In this document: positions 1 through 8,135 of the stretch, one piece after another
Layout of the letters: each line of letters opens with the position of its first letter
Position numbering within the stretch: position 1 is the stretch's first letter
NCBI GenBank assembly: GCA_964587835.1
Contig: CAZPMN010000003.1
Span: 62,001 to 126,000 of the forward strand
DNA length: 64,000 bases
From: Erginobacter sp964587835
GTDB lineage: Bacteria > Auribacterota > Erginobacteria > Erginobacterales > Erginobacteraceae
Reading direction: 5' to 3'
Made by a program: the position numbers and the translations under genes
Notes under the pieces: model-generated
The model's input: only the letters and a program-made list of their open reading frames with translations
The model's database searches: none
What the model was told of the DNA's origin: nothing

Positions 1-781
1 CCGCCCGGTCGGGATAAAAATCCTCCCGAAAGTTCTCATTGCGGACCAGCGAGAAGCGGTTGGAGCGGAAATTGCCGGCCAACCGGAAGGGGCCGGTTCC
101 AACGGGGTGGTTGACCAGGTCGCGGCCGTAGTAATCCAGGGCCTCCCGAGCCACCGGGGCGGTGGGGAGATGGGCCAGCCAGTAGAGGAGAAAGTTATGG
201 GGCCGGATCAGCTTTATCTCCAAGGTGCGGGGATCGGGGGCCTGCAGACCCGCCACCGGGCGGTCATAGTCAACCTTCTCCACCCCCGCGGTGTATTCCC
301 GGAACTCGTCAAGCCCCTCAACATAACCGGCGAAGATCGCCGGGTAGTTGGTTGAACGGTTGTGAAGATCGGCCATCCGCTTCCAGGCCAGGATGAAATC
401 CCCGGCCGTAAGTTCCCGCCCCCGCCCGCCGGGGAAACAGGGATCGTCGGCAAAATATACCCCGGGTTGGATCCTGATGGTGTACTTCCTCCCGTCCGGG
501 GAGATCTCGGGCATTCCCGCGGCCAGCTGGGGAACCAGGCGATAGGGGCGCTCCAGGTAAGCGTAAGTGTAGAGGGTCTCGAAGATCTGCCCGGCCACCG
601 AGGAGCTGGTGGTGTCGCCGATATCCTGCGGGTCGAGGCCCCGAATCTTCGACATCAGGGCCGCCCGCCGGACCATCGCCCCCCCCTCCGGATTCCCGGA
701 GGGGCGGTGGAAGAAGGGAACGGAGAGGAAGAGCCCGAGCAGCGCCAGGGAAATCACCCCGAGTGCGAGCCAGATCTTCAT
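1..781 (-). CDS. Oligopeptide/peptide ABC transporter substrate-binding protein (family 5), C-terminal part missing
   Basis: The reading frame runs off the left edge, so only about 260 N-terminal residues are visible. It starts MKIWLALGVISLALLGLF, a hydrophobic signal or anchor segment. It continues with features of the SBP_bac_5 family: an early segment ending in VAGQIFETLYTY, then a stretch like PEISPDGRKYTIRIQPGVYF and TAGDFILAWKR, the usual 'predicted capacity, then domain' layout of DppA/OppA proteins. Family members bind peptides or other small ligands in the periplasm and hand them to an ABC permease; the permease genes would lie beyond the edge. The start codon at 779-781 has no Shine-Dalgarno but sits three bases after a perfect AT-rich inverted repeat (784-807). 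Confidence 0.85.
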   Translation of the reverse strand, partial: MKIWLALGVISLALLGLFLSVPFFHRPSGNPEGGAMVRRAALMSKIRGLDPQDIGDTTSSSVAGQIFETLYTYAYLERPYRLVPQLAAGMPEISPDGRKYTIRIQPGVYFADDPCFPGGRGRELTAGDFILAWKRMADLHNRSTNYPAIFAGYVEGLDEFREYTAGVEKVDYDRPVAGLQAPDPRTLEIKLIRPHNFLLYWLAHLPTAPVAREALDYYGRDLVNHPVGTGPFRLAGNFRSNRFSLVRNENFREDFYPDRA

Positions 782-783
782 CT

Positions 784-807
784 TACAATTTTCGGCGCAA
801 AATTGTA
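784..807. promoter_or_regulatory. AT-rich inverted repeat immediately upstream of the substrate-binding protein start
   Basis: A perfect 9-bp inverted repeat (arms 784-792 and 799-807, TACAATTTT/AAAATTGTA) encloses a 6-base GC-rich loop. The inner arm ends three bases before the start codon on the minus strand. An element with the same arm length, spacing and following bases precedes hypB (36645-36669). Possible roles are an RNA hairpin controlling translation, or a protein operator. Confidence 0.5.
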
Positions 808-1115
808 GTTTGGGGGTTGATCACGCGTTGGAATCGGGCCTGTTCCGTATGCGTTATAGCAATCGGCGGCAATTAAGCATAGGAGAATATTGTCGGGGGA
901 TAAACACTCGAGAGGGAATTATGCGGGTGGTTTGGGTTTTCATCCGGGTCAGTCCGGAGACGATTTGACCTTGCGGATCGCCCGCCGGCGATGTATGGTT
1001 AAGGGTGGATTGGTTGGGGGATGGGGCTTGCCCGCCTCCAGTCGGAGATATCGGCCCCCACCGGATCCGAATAAATATCATCGAGTTCAACCGGGATACA
1101 AGAACAGGGGAAAAA
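808..1115. other. Intergenic region between divergent genes, no gene seen
   Basis: About 300 bases between the minus-strand binding protein and the plus-strand receiver gene. It is less GC-rich than its surroundings in the first half. A weak sigma-70-like pair can be read on the plus strand: TTGCGG at 971-976 and TATGGT at 994-999 with a 17-base spacer. No convincing coding region is present; the possible upstream extension of the receiver gene through this region lacks family similarity. Confidence 0.4.
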
Positions 1116-1487
1116 GTGAAAAAAATACTGGTGGCCGAGGACGACGAGATCTCCCGGGACATTATCGTCAAGCTGGTGGAATCTATGGGCTGCATCACCG
1201 TCCAGAGCGCCAACGGCAAGACCGCCCTATCCATCCTGCTGGATAATCCGGATATCTCTCTGCTGATCTGCGATGTGATGATGCCGGAACTGGACGGAAT
1301 AATGCTGATCAAGATTTTGCGGGGAAAGCAGAATTTCGAGAATCTGCCGATCATTATCATCTCGGGGGTGGCGGTGATAAATGAAATCAACCATCTGATG
1401 GAACTCGGCCCCACGGTCTTCCTGGACAAGCCCCTCGACACCTCCAAGTTAAAGGCGGAGATCACCGAAATGCTGGCAGCCGGCTGA
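1116..1487 (+). CDS. Single-domain response regulator (CheY-like receiver)
   Basis: A 123-residue receiver domain with no output domain. Conserved positions are visible: acidic pocket E8-D9-D10, phosphoacceptor D53 in LLICDVMMPELDG, S83 and K105 in FLDKP. Such proteins accept phosphate from a histidine kinase and act through protein contacts. The GTG at 1116 was chosen as start because it gives the normal V-K-K-I-L-V beginning and has an AGGGG ribosome-binding site six bases upstream; an in-frame ATG at 1005 would add 37 unrelated residues. No kinase is adjacent; the nearest, a GAF kinase at 43122, is 42 kb away and need not be its partner. Confidence 0.88.
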   Translation: MKKILVAEDDEISRDIIVKLVESMGCITVQSANGKTALSILLDNPDISLLICDVMMPELDGIMLIKILRGKQNFENLPIIIISGVAVINEINHLMELGPTVFLDKPLDTSKLKAEITEMLAAG

Positions 1488-1539
1488 AGCCGGCAGCGCC
1501 GGGCGCCATCCTCCCCCCACCCTTTTCTCCAGACCAGGA

Positions 1540-2352
1540 ATGACCTCGCCCGCAGCGGAAACCTCGGATCACTTCACCCCACCCCTCTCCCTTCAGCGGG
1601 CGGATTCCCTCTTCCGGGAAGGAGATTACCAAGGGGCCTTGAGCCGATACGAAGAGATCCTCAATCGCGACCCGGAAGCCGAAATCTCCCTCCTGGTCAA
1701 GGCCGCCCTCCTGGCCCGCCGCGGCCGACCCGACCAGGCCCAGCTTTACCTGGAAAAGCATCTCGAACTCTTCCCCCGGGACGCCGAGGGCTGGAAGCTC
1801 AAGAGCCGCCTGGCCGCTGCGGACGGGATGGAACGAGAAGCCCTGACCGCTATCGAACGGGCTTTGCAACTGAGCCCGGATGACGTTGAATTACTCCTCT
1901 TCAAGGGCTACCTGCTGGCGGACATCTTCCAGGAATACGAACGGGCCGTCCGCTGTTACGACCAGGCCCTCCGGCAGAGGCCGCGCGACCCGGTAATTTG
2001 GCGCCAGAAGGGACGGGCCCTGCACAACCTCGACCGGTTCAAGCCGGCAATTGTCTGTTATAACAAGGCACTGCGCCGGGACCGGAGGAACGCCGAACTC
2101 TGGAAGGACAAGGGAGATTCTTTCAACTGCCTGGCTCTGGGGCGGCAGGCTCTCGCCTGCTACCGGAAAGCTCTCCGCCTGAAACCGAAACGAGCAGCCT
2201 TCTGGCATATCGCCGCCCTTACCCACGACGACCTGGGTCAGAACCGGAAATCCCGCTACTGCTTCCAGCGGGTGCTGGAATTCGGGACGGCTGAGGAAGC
2301 CGAACTGGTTAACGAGGCGAAGATCGCCCTGGCTTCCTCAGAGGAAAAATAA
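1540..2352 (+). CDS. TPR-repeat protein
   Basis: A 270-residue protein built almost wholly of tetratricopeptide-type helix pairs. Repeats at roughly 34-residue spacing contain the usual A-L-x-x-Y/F pattern, for example YQGALSRYEEILNRDP and AVRCYDQALRQRP, and later AIVCYNKALRRD and ALACYRKALRLKP. No signal peptide or membrane segment is evident, so it is probably cytoplasmic and acts as a protein-interaction scaffold. It follows the receiver gene by 52 bases on the same strand and may be cotranscribed with it. Its specific partner cannot be told from sequence. Confidence 0.85.
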   Translation: MTSPAAETSDHFTPPLSLQRADSLFREGDYQGALSRYEEILNRDPEAEISLLVKAALLARRGRPDQAQLYLEKHLELFPRDAEGWKLKSRLAAADGMEREALTAIERALQLSPDDVELLLFKGYLLADIFQEYERAVRCYDQALRQRPRDPVIWRQKGRALHNLDRFKPAIVCYNKALRRDRRNAELWKDKGDSFNCLALGRQALACYRKALRLKPKRAAFWHIAALTHDDLGQNRKSRYCFQRVLEFGTAEEAELVNEAKIALASSEEK

Positions 2353-2354
2353 TT

Positions 2355-2385
2355 ACCACAGAGGCAGAGAGAACACAGAGAGTTC
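2355..2385. repeat. Dispersed intergenic repeat of the CACAGAG type
   Basis: A purine-rich imperfect repeat between convergent genes, with CACAGAGGCAGAGAGAAC followed by ACAGAGAG. A closely related CGCAGAGAACACAGAG stretch is found at 32771-32787. Similar intergenic sequences are common in other bacterial genomes. Confidence 0.6.
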
Positions 2386-2440
2386 CATCAAACTCCGACT
2401 GAAAAATTCCTCTTTGATCTCTCCGTCTCCGAGGCGACAA

Positions 2441-2911
2441 TCATCCGGAAGCCCGGAGAAAACGGATAATCTCCTCGATATCCGGGACCTCGGAGATCCG
2501 GTAGGCCTTCACCAGCTCGATTCTCCCCTCCTCGTCGACGATAATATTGGCCCGGCCGGAGATGCCATCCTTCTCCCTGAATAGCGCGTACCGCTTCGCC
2601 ACCTCCCCGTGGGGCCAGAAATCGGCCAGGAGGGCGGTCCGCTCTATCCCCAGGCTCCCGGCCCAGGCCTTCTTGGAGGCGGGGCTGTCCACGCTGATCC
2701 CCAGCGCCCGGGTGTTGAGTTTCGCCAAAGACGCCGCCTTCACCTCCAGGGTCCGCATCTGGATCTCGCAGACCCCGGTCCAGGCCAGGGGGTGAAAGGA
2801 GAGAAGAACCTTCTGCCCCCTCAAGCCGGCCAGGGAGACGGATTCCTCGTTCTGGTCCGGAAGGGAAAAATCCGGGGCCGCTGCGCCGATCTTCAGAACC
2901 GATTCTTGCAA
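2441..2911 (-). CDS. Peroxiredoxin (AhpC/TSA family, 1-Cys type)
   Basis: A 156-residue thioredoxin-fold peroxidase. The peroxidatic site is P41-L-A-W-T45-G-V-C48, matching the family PxxxTxxC motif, and an Arg in SGRANIIVDEEG fits the second active-site Arg. C48 is the only cysteine, so the protein cannot form the intramolecular disulfide of 2-Cys or PrxQ enzymes and must be reduced by an external thiol. It reduces hydrogen peroxide or organic hydroperoxides in the cytoplasm (no signal peptide). It lies 32 bases downstream of gatA on the same strand, with GGAGGTTACC just upstream. Confidence 0.9.
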   Translation of the reverse strand: MQESVLKIGAAAPDFSLPDQNEESVSLAGLRGQKVLLSFHPLAWTGVCEIQMRTLEVKAASLAKLNTRALGISVDSPASKKAWAGSLGIERTALLADFWPHGEVAKRYALFREKDGISGRANIIVDEEGRIELVKAYRISEVPDIEEIIRFLRASG

Positions 2912-2943
2912 GGTAACCTCCTTTTCCGGGCCGATCCCGGTGG

Positions 2944-4425
2944 TCAGGCGCCAGACGCTTCCGGCTGCCGCGGCAGTTTGCCCCCGAATCCGGCGGCGGC
3001 CTCGAAGGCCGAGGCCGTCCGGATGATCCTCCCCTCCTCGAAGGGGGGGGCGATCACCTGGAGACCGACCGGAAGATTGCGTTCGTCGAATCCGCCGTTG
3101 ATGGAGATGGCCGGCAGCCCGGCCAGGTTGACAGCGATGGTGAAGAGGTCGGAGAGGTACATCTGCAGAGGATCGGCGCTCCGGGAGCCGATCTCGAAGG
3201 CGGTGGTGGGCGAGGTGGGCATCAGGACGGCGTCGCAGAGTTCGAAGGCCCTGTCGAAGTCATCCTTGATCAGCCGCCGGGCCTTCAGCGCCCGGCCGTA
3301 GTAGGCCTCGTGGTAACCGGCGCTGAGCACGTAGGTTCCCAGGAGGATCCTCCGCTTCACCTCCTCCCCGAAGCCGTCGCGGCGGGTTGCCTCGTACATC
3401 CCGGTCAGGTCATTGGCCCCCGCCGCCCGGCGTCCGTACTGGACCCCGTCGAAGCGGGCCAGGTTGGAGCTGGCCTCGGCGGTGGAGATGATGTAGTAGC
3501 AGGCGACCGAGTGGGGGATCCGGGGGAGATCGATCTCGACCGTCTCCGCCCCCAGGCTCCGAAAGAGTTCGCGGCTCTCCCGGAAGGCCTTCTCCACCCC
3601 CGGCTCCAGTCCTTCGCCGAAACACTGCCGGGGGAAGCCCAGCTTCATCCCGGCGATATCTTTTCCCAGTTCGTCGCGGTAACGGGGAACCTCCACCGGA
3701 GCGGAGGTGGAGTCGAGCGGGTCGTGTCCGGAGATTGCTTCCAGGAGCAGGGCGATGTCCCCGACCGACCGGGCGAAGGGTCCGATCTGGTCGAGGGAGG
3801 AGGCGTAGGCGACCAGGCCGTACCGGGAGACCCGCCCGTAGGTCGGCTTCATCCCCGCCACCCCGCAAAAAGCCGCCGGCTGCCGGATCGATCCCCCGGT
3901 ATCCGAGCCGAGGGCCGCCGGGGCTTCGCCGGCCGCAACCGCTGCCGCCGATCCCCCGCTCGACCCCCCGGGGACGCGGTTCAGATCCCAGGGGTTCCGG
4001 GTGACGTGGAAACCGGAGTTCTCGGTCGAGGACCCCATCGCGAACTCGTCCATATTGGTCTGCCCGAGAAAGACCGCTCCGGCCTCCCTGAGCTGGCGGA
4101 CGACGGTGGCGTCGTAAGGGGAGATGAAACCTTCGAGGATCTTCGAGCCGCAGGTGATCTCTCTCCCCGCCACGCAGATCAGGTCCTTGAGGGCGACCGG
4201 GACCCCGGCCAGGATGCCCGGATCCTGGCCGGCGGCAATCTTTTGGTCCACGGCGGCGGCCATCTTTCGGGCCCCCTCGTTGTCCACCCGGATGAAACTC
4301 CCGACCAGGGGCTCCACCTCGGCAATCCGTTCCAGGCAGGCCTCAGCCACCTCCAGGGCGGAGATTTCCCGGCCCGCAACCAGACGGGCCGTCTCCCGGG
4401 CCGTCAGTTCATTGAGGGCAGTCAT
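2944..4425 (-). CDS. gatA: Aspartyl/glutamyl-tRNA amidotransferase subunit A
   Basis: A 493-residue amidase-signature protein of full family length. The Ser-cisSer-Lys triad is in place: K80 (GVPVALKDL), S155 (PGGSSGGSAAA) and S179 (DTGGSIRQPA). GatA releases ammonia from glutamine; with GatB it converts misacylated Glu-tRNA(Gln) or Asp-tRNA(Asn) to the correct amide. GatC lies 56 bases upstream in the same orientation. No GatB gene is in the window, so it must be encoded elsewhere. The start ATG at 4423-4425 gives the standard MTxLNELTAxE beginning. Confidence 0.97.
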   Translation of the reverse strand: MTALNELTARETARLVAGREISALEVAEACLERIAEVEPLVGSFIRVDNEGARKMAAAVDQKIAAGQDPGILAGVPVALKDLICVAGREITCGSKILEGFISPYDATVVRQLREAGAVFLGQTNMDEFAMGSSTENSGFHVTRNPWDLNRVPGGSSGGSAAAVAAGEAPAALGSDTGGSIRQPAAFCGVAGMKPTYGRVSRYGLVAYASSLDQIGPFARSVGDIALLLEAISGHDPLDSTSAPVEVPRYRDELGKDIAGMKLGFPRQCFGEGLEPGVEKAFRESRELFRSLGAETVEIDLPRIPHSVACYYIISTAEASSNLARFDGVQYGRRAAGANDLTGMYEATRRDGFGEEVKRRILLGTYVLSAGYHEAYYGRALKARRLIKDDFDRAFELCDAVLMPTSPTTAFEIGSRSADPLQMYLSDLFTIAVNLAGLPAISINGGFDERNLPVGLQVIAPPFEEGRIIRTASAFEAAAGFGGKLPRQPEASGA

Positions 4426-4481
4426 CTCTGGAAACCTTTAATCCCGGCCGGGGACTCTCCTCCCCGGCCTTCCGACCGTTC

Positions 4482-4778
4482 TCATTCTATCACCGGGGGG
4501 ACCTTGAAGAAGCCGTCTTGCCGAGCGGGGGCATTGGCCAGGGCTCCCTCCTGTCCCAGGCCGGGGCGGGGGGTGTCGTCTCTCAGCACGTTCTTCAGGG
4601 GAAGAACGTGGGAGAGGGGCTCGACCCCCTCCAGGGGGAGTTCGTCGAGCTTCTCCATATAGAGGAGGACGTCGTTGAGCTGGCGGCCGAACTTCTCCTT
4701 CTCCTCCTCGGAGAGGCCGAGACGGGCCAGGCGGGCTACCGCCTCAATCTCGGCGGGGTCGATCTTCTTCTTAGTCAT
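4482..4778 (-). CDS. gatC: Aspartyl/glutamyl-tRNA amidotransferase subunit C
   Basis: A 98-residue protein with the standard GatC pattern: an N-terminal helix VARLARLGLSEEEKEKF, then LNDVLLYMEKLDEL, and a C-terminal arm ending in DGFFKVPPVIE, which resembles the family end DGYFKVPKVVE. GatC is the small clamp that stabilises the GatA-GatB complex. It is the first gene of a gatC-gatA-peroxiredoxin group. No clear ribosome-binding site is visible upstream. Confidence 0.96.
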   Translation of the reverse strand: MTKKKIDPAEIEAVARLARLGLSEEEKEKFGRQLNDVLLYMEKLDELPLEGVEPLSHVLPLKNVLRDDTPRPGLGQEGALANAPARQDGFFKVPPVIE

Positions 4779-4883
4779 CGTCGTTTGTACCCGATGATGC
4801 TTTATCCAGCCTCGGCGAAACTGCTGCTGCCGAAAAATTTGATGTCATCGCCGGTACCGGAATGTTCCCCACCGGCCTCGGAC

Positions 4884-4995
4884 CGGTGAGATTGCTTCGT
4901 CGGCCCGAATGCCTTCGGGCCTCCTCGCAATGACCGGGAAACCGGGGGAGTCCTCCCCTGTTGAATCCGTCGCTCCTCTTCTCGCAATGATCTGA
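4884..4995. repeat. Dispersed ATTGCTTCGTCG...CTCGCAATGA repeat
   Basis: Between gatC and rsmA, 4884-4934 reads TGAGATTGCTTCGTCGG, then a CCGAATGCCTTCGGG mini-hairpin, then CCTCCTCGCAATGAC. A second partial copy (GTCGCTCCTCTTCTCGCAAT) follows at 4970-4989. The ends are inverted, ATTGC against GCAAT, so a copy can fold as a long hairpin. A 16-base piece of the same element occurs at the 3' end of the MOSC gene (31941-31956, minus strand). This type of intergenic element is found in many unrelated bacteria. Confidence 0.7.
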
Positions 4996-5010
4996 CAACC
5001 GGCAACCAAC

Positions 5011-5943
5011 CTATCTGCCGGTCGGTCTTTCCAGGGCGGAGGCCAGCCGGACGAAGTCCCCGGCCGCCAGTTCTTCCGGGCGGGAACGGGGGTCGATCCC
5101 CGCCTCCCGGCAGGCCGCGCAAATCTGCTCCTCACTATATCCCAGCCCCCCCTCCCCGGCCAGCGCGTTTTTCAGCATCTTCCTCCGCTTCCCGAAGGCA
5201 GCCCTAACCACCGCGGAGAGAAAATGTCCGCCGCCGGGAGGCAGCGTGGGGTCGGGGATCATCTTCAGGCGCAGAACCACCGAGTCGACCCGGGGCCGGG
5301 GGTAGAAGGAGTTGCGGCTGACCGCGGCGATGATCTCCGGCCGGGAGTACACGGCGGTCAGGACGGAGAGCCGCCCGTAGCGCTTACCGCCCGGGGGGGA
5401 GACGATCCGCTCCCCGACTTCCTTCTGGACGGTCAGCACCATCAGGGAAATGCCGAGCCTCGACTCCAGCAGCCGGGCCAGGATCGGGCCGGAGACGGAG
5501 TAAGGGAGGTTGGCCACCACCTTCGGTTCTCCGGCCGGCCCGGCACCCGCGGATAATTTCCCGGCCAAGGCACCGAGGCCAACGGCGAGGAAATCCTCCT
5601 CGACAATCTCCAGGTTTTCGCAGTCCGCCGTCTCTTCCCTCAGGATCCGGGCCAGGATCGGGTCTTGTTCCACGGCGACCACCCGTTCGGCCCGAGAGCA
5701 GATTTCCCGGGTCAGGGCCCCGGGTCCGGGGCCGATCTCCAGCACCGCGTCCCCCCGGCCCAGCCCGGCCGCGGCCACGATCGCCTCCCCCCGGTTGCGG
5801 TCGATCAGGAAGTTCTGTCCCCGGCTCTTGCGGGGAGAAAAACCAGCGGCGGCGAGGCACGAGCGGAGATAGGCGGGCCGGAAGAGGCGGTTGCGGTCGG
5901 GACCGGGTGGCCGGGGAGAATCCAAAGGAAACTGTTTATTCAT
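5011..5943 (-). CDS. rsmA: 16S rRNA (adenine1518-N6/adenine1519-N6)-dimethyltransferase
   Basis: RsmA/KsgA dimethylates two adjacent adenines in the 3' hairpin of 16S rRNA during 30S maturation. The 310-residue protein shows SRGQNFLID near the start, the SAM-binding VLEIGPGPGALT around residues 67-78, and the catalytic VVANLPYSVSGPI (NLPY). The C-terminal domain ends with a normal helical tail. ATG at 5941-5943 was chosen; a TTG nine bases upstream would add three residues. It follows surA-pdxA in the order known from enterobacteria, separated here by a sulfatase gene. Confidence 0.96.
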   Translation of the reverse strand: MNKQFPLDSPRPPGPDRNRLFRPAYLRSCLAAAGFSPRKSRGQNFLIDRNRGEAIVAAAGLGRGDAVLEIGPGPGALTREICSRAERVVAVEQDPILARILREETADCENLEIVEEDFLAVGLGALAGKLSAGAGPAGEPKVVANLPYSVSGPILARLLESRLGISLMVLTVQKEVGERIVSPPGGKRYGRLSVLTAVYSRPEIIAAVSRNSFYPRPRVDSVVLRLKMIPDPTLPPGGGHFLSAVVRAAFGKRRKMLKNALAGEGGLGYSEEQICAACREAGIDPRSRPEELAAGDFVRLASALERPTGR

Positions 5944-5972
5944 TGGCGACAATCCGCCGCGACAACTGCAGC

Positions 5973-8135
5973 TTAATTCATATAACCCAACGCTTTCAGC
6001 TGTCTTGACAGTTCCTTATCCGGGGTAAATACCTTTTTCGGATCCCGGCTGATCTCCGCCCGAAACCGCTCGGTTTCTCCCCGCACCCGCCCGGCCAATG
6101 CCAGCATTGTCGCTAATACGTCCTCCCGAAAAAATAGATTATCCTGCTCATTGCCGTCGTTTCCAAGGTTAAACAGAGACAGGTTTCCCTTCTTCCAGCG
6201 CAGACCGGGGCGCCGGGCAATCGCTTTCTCTCGGAATTCATCAGCCTTTTCGCGATCCCCCTTTTCATAATACAAGGATGATAATTCAACGAATACCCGG
6301 CTTTCATCCGCGCCAGATTTTATCGCGTCAAGAAATGATCGTGCGGCTTTGGAAAACCGGCCGATCCTACGATAATACCTTCCCCAGGCGATCGCTAATT
6401 CCCCGTCATCCCCGGCAAGAATACCAATCTTCCTCAATATAGCTTCGGCCCGTTCATATTGTTCAGTATTAAGGTAAATATCGACCAACAGCAGATAACC
6501 AGTCCGACGGCGAGGATAATACCGGATTAATTTCTGGAACATTGATATCGCTTCCTCTGTTCGACCCCGCATCTTGTAATAATTACCCAGGGCCCGATAG
6601 AGCCAGACTTGCTCGGGATGTTTCTCCAGGATCTCCCGCCCCACTCCGGCGGCGGCTTCAACCCGACCGATGACCCGGCCCAGCTCCACGAACTTCCTGA
6701 ACTTCTCGAAATCCGGGGGGGAATTTCTGAGGGCGACGGAAAAAGCATCAAAGGACAATCCGTTGTTATCCGGACAGTGATTGACTTGGGTGGGATGATC
6801 CGGCAAACCCCTTTCCTCTGCTGACCGAATCGGAGTTTTTAAGGGACCGGGGGATATAGGTGCCTCCCCCGGAAGGGGCTTGGCCATCAAGGCTTCTGTT
6901 GAATCATCGTGAACGATGCAGCTATAGCCATCCTGGAAAATTTTAATCGAGTAACTGTCGATAACTTCGTGATGAGACTTGGTTCCGTAACTGCTGATGA
7001 CCGGGGAATAGCTTCCCTTTTTCGTGATCAGGGGCAGGAAAGAAACTCCCTGGACCGGCTCCGGGATGGAGATATCGAGCATCTGAAATAAGGTCGGCAT
7101 TACGTCCATCAGCCGAACCGGGTTTTCGATCACGGTGCCGGCAAACATCCCTCCCGGGAATTTGATTAATAACGGAACGTGGAGATGCTCAACCCATAAT
7201 CTCCCATGCTGTTTTCCCCCGTGTTCATAAAATTCCTCCCCGTGATCGGAGAGCAGTATTATTATCGAATTTTCATAGATATTATTCTGTTTCAGCAGGT
7301 CTATAACACTTTTGAACACAAGATCGGAGTAATAGACTCCGCCGTCATAGAGAGAGATAATGTGTTGCCGGTGGCCCGCCTCAGCCAACTCCACCTTTTT
7401 CCAAAATTGATCACTGTCCCCGATTCTCCTATCCTCTTCCCGATTATTGGAAGAAAAGGGTAAGCCTTCCACCTTTTCTTTGAGAAATCTGGTTCGAATA
7501 TCCCTCGGTCCTTTTACGTAGGGATCGTGGCAGATATAATGATGAAGGAATAAGAAAACCGGCTCTTCCCTTCTCCGACATTCCTGCAAGCGCCGCTGAA
7601 TGGGGCCACAGACCGTTTTGAAAATCGGCCAGTCCGCTCCTGATATAAACCATTGTTCAAACAACGGCAAATATTCATCAAATCCACGATCGAACCCCAT
7701 CTCCGCGGCTACCTGCCCCTGGCCGTGAAACCCTAGGGTCCGGTATCCGTTCCTCTTGAGAAGTTCGGCCATCGTTGTGATCTTTTCCGGGAGGATATGA
7801 GCAATCCCCTCGGGAGAAACATTATTCACGCCGTGAACGGGAGGAGATAACGCGGTGAAGAGTGTCATATGCGAGGGCGCTGTAATCGGCGACTGGCTGA
7901 AGGCATTGGCGAAGCGGACGGCTCCCCGGGCAAATTCATCGATGGCCGGGGAGGTCTCGCTGCCGCAGCCATAACAGCCGAGATGATCGGCGCGAAGAGT
8001 ATCAATCGAGAAGAGAATAATGTTCGGCTGATCGGGAACCGGAGGAGCGGAACTCCAACCGGGAATGGTGAGACCGGACGCCGCCAAACCGCAGAGCACG
8101 AGGCAGACAGCGGGGATTTTCCTCCATCTATCCAT
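5973..8135 (-). CDS. Secreted or membrane-anchored sulfatase-family protein with C-terminal TPR repeats
   Basis: A 720-residue protein. An N-terminal hydrophobic segment (about residues 8-28) is followed by an alkaline-phosphatase-superfamily sulfatase domain: NIILFSIDTLRADHLGCYG with metal ligand D45, and LLSDHGEEFYEHG with the distal metal ligands. The position of the formylglycine precursor is T85 in TAPSH instead of C/S-x-P-S-R, so formylglycine cannot form and ordinary sulfatase chemistry is doubtful. Threonine here suggests a phosphatase-, phosphotransferase- or sulfatase-like hydrolase. Residues from about 480 on form TPR pairs such as WLYRALGNYYKMRGRTEEA. Its start overlaps the pdxA stop by 8 bases. 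Confidence 0.85.
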   Translation of the reverse strand: MDRWRKIPAVCLVLCGLAASGLTIPGWSSAPPVPDQPNIILFSIDTLRADHLGCYGCGSETSPAIDEFARGAVRFANAFSQSPITAPSHMTLFTALSPPVHGVNNVSPEGIAHILPEKITTMAELLKRNGYRTLGFHGQGQVAAEMGFDRGFDEYLPLFEQWFISGADWPIFKTVCGPIQRRLQECRRREEPVFLFLHHYICHDPYVKGPRDIRTRFLKEKVEGLPFSSNNREEDRRIGDSDQFWKKVELAEAGHRQHIISLYDGGVYYSDLVFKSVIDLLKQNNIYENSIIILLSDHGEEFYEHGGKQHGRLWVEHLHVPLLIKFPGGMFAGTVIENPVRLMDVMPTLFQMLDISIPEPVQGVSFLPLITKKGSYSPVISSYGTKSHHEVIDSYSIKIFQDGYSCIVHDDSTEALMAKPLPGEAPISPGPLKTPIRSAEERGLPDHPTQVNHCPDNNGLSFDAFSVALRNSPPDFEKFRKFVELGRVIGRVEAAAGVGREILEKHPEQVWLYRALGNYYKMRGRTEEAISMFQKLIRYYPRRRTGYLLLVDIYLNTEQYERAEAILRKIGILAGDDGELAIAWGRYYRRIGRFSKAARSFLDAIKSGADESRVFVELSSLYYEKGDREKADEFREKAIARRPGLRWKKGNLSLFNLGNDGNEQDNLFFREDVLATMLALAGRVRGETERFRAEISRDPKKVFTPDKELSRQLKALGYMN

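Noticed and set aside
3310..4662. A 450-codon plus-strand frame antisense to gatA and gatC
   Set aside because: gatA and gatC are complete with all active-site residues; the antisense frame has only composition-driven repeats.
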